Shown one piece after another: positions 59,647 through 64,000 of a stretch of 64,000 bases of DNA. Source of the stretch: Zingiber officinale (Eukaryota; Streptophyta; Magnoliopsida; Zingiberales; Zingiberaceae); the NCBI RefSeq assembly GCF_018446385.1, contig NC_055992.1, positions 98,660,947 to 98,724,946 on the forward strand, given 5' to 3'. The notes beneath the pieces are model-generated. The model was not told the DNA's origin and did no database searches. It saw only the letters and a program-made list of their open reading frames with translations. The position numbers and the translations under genes were made by a program. Position 1 is the stretch's first letter; each line of letters begins with the position of its first letter.

Positions 59647-60680
59647 ATGGCAAGAAGAGGACGTCCCCGTGCTACTCACACTGAGGAACCAGCCCAAGAG
59701 AACGAAGTGCCTAGAGCAACTGAGCCCAACCTTTTCAAGTGGTTGCTCACCAGAGGCAAGTAGCGAGCAACCAAGTGATTGCCAATCGATGGCAAACCAG
59801 CGGTTCCTCCCCTCCTCCGCTTGTCACCGCAGACCCCGGTAATCGAGACTCCACCGCCTACTGTGGGAACCGCCACAAGACCCCTGAGCTTATCTTATCG
59901 GTCTGAAACCGAGAGCTTCTCAAGCACGATGAGCCCCGGGATGCCTGGGCTTGGTTTAAAACACTAGAGAGCACTATGGAGCTTCTTGACCGAAGTCGAG
60001 AAGGTCAAGTGCGCCTCTTCCTGCCTGAGATGCTCGGATGTGGTGGGAGAGGATAAAGACCAAGAGAGCAGCCGATCGGATGAGGCTGATTTTCAGTGAG
60101 TTTTATGAAGAGTTCTTTCACCGGATCACCAACAAGCACTACGAGGAGTTTATAGAGTTCAAGCAAGGTGACCTGCTAGTGGAGGAAGCGGCCAAGAAGT
60201 TCAACAGGTTAGCTCGTCTTTGTCCGAGCTAGTGAGTACAGAGAAGGAGCGAGTCGGTGATGCTCGTAATCCGAGACCACAGATAGCAGATGTGAGCAAT
60301 GGAGCTCATCGACCCAGATCGAAGAATTGATCAAGAGAGCATTAATTCTGAACATTACATGAACAACATCAAAGCACAATGAGCACAACATAAGCCGGTG
60401 AAGACAGAGGACAAGACAGCAGGAAGCCAAGCAAGCAGAACTGGAAGGGCAAAGGTAAAAGGAAGCAGTGGAACACGGGAGGTGGCCTGAAGGGAGGACC
60501 AGCAAGCAAAGTTCCCTCCCTGTCCCAAATGTGGGAGAACACATCCAGGAGCTTGTCTTCTGGGTAAGACTGGATGTTACTCCTGTGGTCGGAAGGACAC
60601 ATGGCTAAAGAGTGTCCTAATAAATTCAAAGCACCTCACCCATTACAATATGGAGGCCACCGCTTGCACCACATGGGAGC
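59647..60680 (+). pseudogene. Element G gag, broken
   Basis: Starts at the ATG at 59647 (MARRGRPRATHTEEPAQENE) and stops after about 38 codons. Homology then continues in other frames: retrotransposon-gag part WWERIKTKRAADRMRLIFSE then FYEEFFHRI, FIEFKQGDLLVEEAAKKFNR (60038-60232), a CPKCGRTHPGACL segment and a CCHC knuckle (CYSCGR…HMAKEC, about 60577-60621) with a one-base frameshift inside the knuckle. Non-functional. Confidence 0.82.
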
Positions 60681-60779
60681 AGATTAGAGGGACCCTACAT
60701 CAACAAGGAAGGTTAGAAGCCCCACCGGTTCCAGCCTTTGATGGTGCCAGAGTATTCTCCTCACCAAAGTAGTTATTTT

Positions 60780-61465
60780 CCAGCACATAGCTACTGTACT
60801 ATTTGACACTGGGGTGACCCATTATTTTGTATCGATACCTTTTGCCAGTAGTTTACAGGTGCCTACAGAGTACGAATTCCAAGTTCCTGACGACCCTACC
60901 TTCTGGGGAAGTCATGGAATCCAATCAGTGGCTCCGAGCCGTACTGGTCAGAATTACAGACCGAGAGCTATATGTAAATCTGATAGTTCTCGCCATGCAG
61001 GATTTCGATATCATTTTTGGTATGGATTTCCTCATCAAGTACAGTGCTTCAGTGGGCTGTCGCAGAAGGAAGGTGATTTTTAGTCCAGAAGGTGAACCAA
61101 CTTTTGAGTTCACAGGAGTGCCAAGGAAGAAGACCCAGAAACTTCTCTCATCTTTAGCAGCTCACCAGATGTTAGCTAAAGGGTGTGCAAGTTTTCTTGT
61201 ATACATAGTAAAGGTAGAAGAGCAGAAGGGACTCAAGCAGGAGGAGGTCCGGGTAGTATGCGAGTATCCAGAAGTATTTCCAGAAGAGCTACCTGGACTA
61301 CCTCCCAACAGAGAGGTAGAATTTGAGATTGAATTGGTTCCTGGAACCGGTCCAATTTCAAAAGCTCCATATCGCATGTCTCCAGCAGAGCTGAAGGAGT
61401 TACAAGAACAACTACAGGAGTTACTTGACAAAGACTTCATTCGCCCCAGTCACTCACCTTGGGTT
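60780..61465 (+). pseudogene. Element G pol: aspartic protease and start of RT
   Basis: Protease active site VLFDTGVTHYFVS at about 60796-60834 with DTG intact. A frameshift follows near 60895. The other frame continues with VRITDRELYVNLIVLAMQDF, DIIFGMDFL and the RT leader ([29 protein letters not shown]). A small deletion near 61465 (about four or five codons, GAPV-like part) shifts the frame again. Confidence 0.88.
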
Positions 61466-62456
61466 GTTTGTCAAGAAGAAAGATGGGACAATGCGGATGT
61501 GCATAGACTACAGAGCTTTGAATCAAGTGACAATCAAGAATAAGTACCCCCTTCCCAGGATCGATGACTTATTTGATCAGTTACGAGGAGCGACGGTGTT
61601 CTCAAAGATAGACTTGCGCTCTGGGTACCATCAGCTGAAGGTGAAAGAAAGAGATATACCCAGAACGGCATTCAGAACCAGATATGGATACTACGAGTTT
61701 GTAGTTATGCCATTTGGAGTGACCAATGCACCTGCGGTCTTCATGGACCTAATGAACAGAGTGTTCAGAGAATATCTTGACAAATTTGTCATTGTATTCA
61801 TCGATGACATTCTGGTCTATTCAAGGACCCCAGAGGAGCATGACACGCACTTGAGGATAGTACTGCAGACTCTTCAGCAGAAGCAGCTTTATGCTAAATT
61901 CTCAAAGTGCGAGTTCTGGTTAAATCAGGTGGCGTTTTTAGGTCACATTATTTCCAAAGAAGGTATTCAAGTGGATCCAGCCAAAGTGGAAGCGGTCAAC
62001 AACTGGAGTAGACCCAAGAACGTCAGAGAGATCAGAAGCTTTCTTGGTTTAGCAGGGTACTACAGGAAGTTCGTGGAGGATTTTTCCAGGATAGCCTCTC
62101 CACTAACAGCTCTCACCAGAAAGAACAAGAGATTCGAATGGTCAGACAAATGTGAGCAGAGCTTCCAAGAGCTAAAGAAGAGATTGATCAGTGCTCCCAT
62201 TCTGACTGTTCCACAGAGCGACAAGAGTTTCGACATCTACAGCGATGCTTCCAAGATGGGTTTAGGAGCTGTACTCATGCAAGAAGGAAAGGTCATAGCT
62301 TATGCTTCCAGACAACTCAAAGACTATGAGAAGAACTACCCTACTCATGATCTCGAGCTGGCAGCTGTAGTTTTTGCACTTAAACTCTGGCGACATTATT
62401 TGTATGGAGTCCAGTGTAGAATTTTCATAAGTACTTCTTCACTCAGAAGGACTTAA
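61466..62456 (+). pseudogene. Element G pol: reverse transcriptase and RNase H
   Basis: A long frame with [67 protein letters not shown] and the catalytic FIDDILVYS, then the connection and RNase H ([40 protein letters not shown]). Catalytic YxDD-type site (FIDD) and RNase H Asp/Glu are present. The frame ends at a deletion near 62430, where the TDHKSL-like RNase H motif is lost. Confidence 0.93.
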
Positions 62457-63073
62457 ACATGAGACAGCGTAGGTGGCTGGAATTGGTCAAAGATTATGAC
62501 TGTGAAATTCTCTACCACCCAGGCAAAGCTAACAAAGTGGCAGATGCACTCAGCAGAAAATCTAGTGCATCACTGATGTCTTTGTCATCACTAGCCCTGC
62601 CACTGCAGAAGGAGTTGTCAGATTTTGGGCTTGAAATTATCGAAGGACAGCTCTCTACATTGACCTTAGAGTCTACACTGCTTGTGGAGATACAGAGAAA
62701 GCAAAGTGAAGATCCGGACATCCAGAAGATCAAGCAAGAGATACAAAAAGAAGACAACTCAGAGTTTAGAGTGACAGATAGCGGAATTCTTTATCAGGGG
62801 AGTCGCATTTGCGTGCCCAATGATGAGGAACTGAGAAAGAAGATCTTAGAGGAAGCTCACAGTACACCATATTCCATGCATCCTGGTTCTACCAAGATGT
62901 ATCAAGACGTGAAACAGAGATTCCGGTGGTCTGGACTCAAAAGAGATGTAGCTAAGTATGTCAGTACCTGCTTGACATGCCAGAGTCAAAGCGAACACCA
63001 GAGACCAGGAGGAGTTCTCCAGCCTCCCCAATACCAGAATGGAAATGGGAAGACATTTTCATGGACTTCATAA
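62440..63073 (+). pseudogene. Element G pol: RNase H end and integrase N-terminus
   Basis: [34 protein letters not shown], then a linker and the integrase zinc-binding region ([25 protein letters not shown]). A frameshift near 63010-63030 ends this frame. Confidence 0.88.
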
Positions 63074-64000
63074 CAGGTCTTCCAAGAACCACCGGTGGAT
63101 ATGATGCGATATGGGTAATAGTAGACCGATTGACCAAGTCTGCTCACTTCCTAGCCATCAAGGTGTCCCACTCCATAGAGCAGTTGGCCCACTATATGTT
63201 AAAGAGGTAGTCGACTTCATGGAGTTCCTAAATCTATCGTTTCGATAGAGATGGGCGCTTCACCTCACATTTTGGGAGTGCGTTCAGAATGCACTAGGCA
63301 CCAAACTCAAGTTCAGCACAGCTTTCCATCCGCAGACTGATGGACAGACAGAGCGAGTGAATCAGATTTTAGAAGACATGCTCCGAGCTTGTGCGCTAGA
63401 TTTCAAAGGAAGTTGGTGCAAGTATTTGTGCTTAGCTGAATTCGCTTACAACAATAGCTATCAGGCTACCATTAAGATGGCACCTTATGAAGCACTATAT
63501 GGCAGGAAATGCAAATCACCCATATGCTGGCAAGAAGTAGGAGAGAGAAAAGAGATAGAAGCAGAGTTGGGCATTCAGATAGAGGTGATAGATGAGACTA
63601 CTCAAGCAATCCAGAAAATCAGACAGAGAATTGAGACTGCCAAGAGCATGCGACGTAGGCCATTGGAATTCCAAATAGGAGATTCAGTTTTCCTCAAGGT
63701 CGCTCCTATGAAGGGAGTGATGAGATTTGGCAAGAAGGGCAAATTAAGTCCTCGCTATGTAGGACCTTACCTGATCATAGAGAGGATTGGGAAAGTAGCT
63801 TACAGGCTGGACTTACCACAAGACATGTCAGCGATACACAATGTGTTTCATGTCTCTATGCTAAAGAAGTGTCTCCATGACCCGAGCCAAGTGATTCAGC
63901 CGCAGTCAGTGCAGATCCAAGAGGATCTTAGTTATGAGAGCAGACCTACACAGATAGTGGACAGAGCAGTCAAGAGGTTGAGAAATAAAGAAGTACCACT
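62977..64000 (+). pseudogene. Element G pol: integrase core and C-terminal chromodomain-like part (runs off the window)
   Basis: 62977-63210 contains the integrase core start ([32 protein letters not shown]). A frameshift near 63207 and a one-base loss near 63240 precede a frame open from 63270 to the end: FHPQTDGQTERVNQILED (catalytic Glu), EFAYNNSYQATIKMAPYEAL, the GPY/F-type motif LSPRYVGPYLIIERIGKVAY, and a chromodomain-like tail (PTQIVDRAVKRLRNKEVPL). The second catalytic Asp is present but out of frame. Confidence 0.9.

Larger units (their letters stand above)
56646..64000 (+). mobile_element. Element G: Tekay/Del-type chromovirus (Ty3/gypsy), 3' part outside the window
   Basis: 5' LTR 56646-59395 (TGTAACGACCC…TTGCTACA) and a perfect initiator-Met primer site TGGTATCAGAGCA at 59398-59410. 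Then gag, protease, RT, RNase H, integrase and a C-terminal chromodomain-like end run up to the window edge, with several frameshifts. Gene order PR-RT-RH-INT and the 2.75-kb LTR fit the Tekay lineage. Confidence 0.93.

Overview
This is plant nuclear DNA, most likely from a large-genome, repeat-rich monocot (a guess from overall character; the species cannot be named from the window). Host genes have spliceosomal introns, and the rest is mostly LTR retrotransposons nested in one another. Only three host genes look functional: the last two exons of a cytosolic phenylalanyl-tRNA synthetase beta subunit (18-717, +), an eight-exon polygalacturonase (41843-43666, +), and a two-exon 40S ribosomal protein S2/uS5 gene (43908-45955, -). 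The last two converge tail to tail, with 241 bp between their stop codons.

Layout, left to right. 18-717 PheRS-beta end. 718-5630 intergenic DNA with Tourist/Harbinger-like MITEs and a decayed Harbinger-associated Myb/NAM-like ORF. 5636-14574 Element A, a complete Ty1/copia element on the minus strand with 1961-bp LTRs and target duplication AAAAT. 14580-16240 a Tat-type (Ty3) LTR remnant with a 75-bp minisatellite. 16240-20525 a cellulose synthase (CesA) 3'-end pseudogene, split by Element B (16514-20082, same LTR family as A, internal deletion, TSD ATTCT). 20531-40287 a decayed hAT transposase gene, split by Element C (21943-38411, non-autonomous LTR element, TSD GTAAA). Element C is itself split by Element D (23712-35673), a SIRE/Maximus-type copia element on the minus strand with gag, pol and a third ORF. 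41843-45955 the polygalacturonase and RPS2 genes. 46354-48485 a decayed Tat-type LTR and gag. 48486-48769 an LTR fragment related to Element E but inverted. 48770-55291 Element E, a non-autonomous minus-strand LTR element with two zinc knuckles and an Asn-rich repeat region. 55292-56645 Element F, an inverted fragment of a chromovirus-like LTR. 56646 to the window end Element G, a Tekay/Del-type chromovirus on the plus strand with a 2.75-kb LTR and frameshifted gag-pol.

The order of events can be read from the breaks: CesA and hAT fragments are oldest, then B landed in CesA and C landed in hAT, then D landed in C. E landed in or beside an inverted relative, F interrupted E's right LTR, and G abuts F. 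I see no complete autonomous mobile element: every pol has at least one stop or frameshift.

No prokaryotic-style operon or defence system is present. The least expected structures are a likely 130-bp intron in the third ORF of Element D, arrays of short imperfect palindromes in both its LTRs and its pol-ORF3 spacer (Element C has the same architecture with a different palindrome), a tandem LTR-internal-LTR-internal arrangement of D, and the Asn-rich TR-GAG-like Element E.
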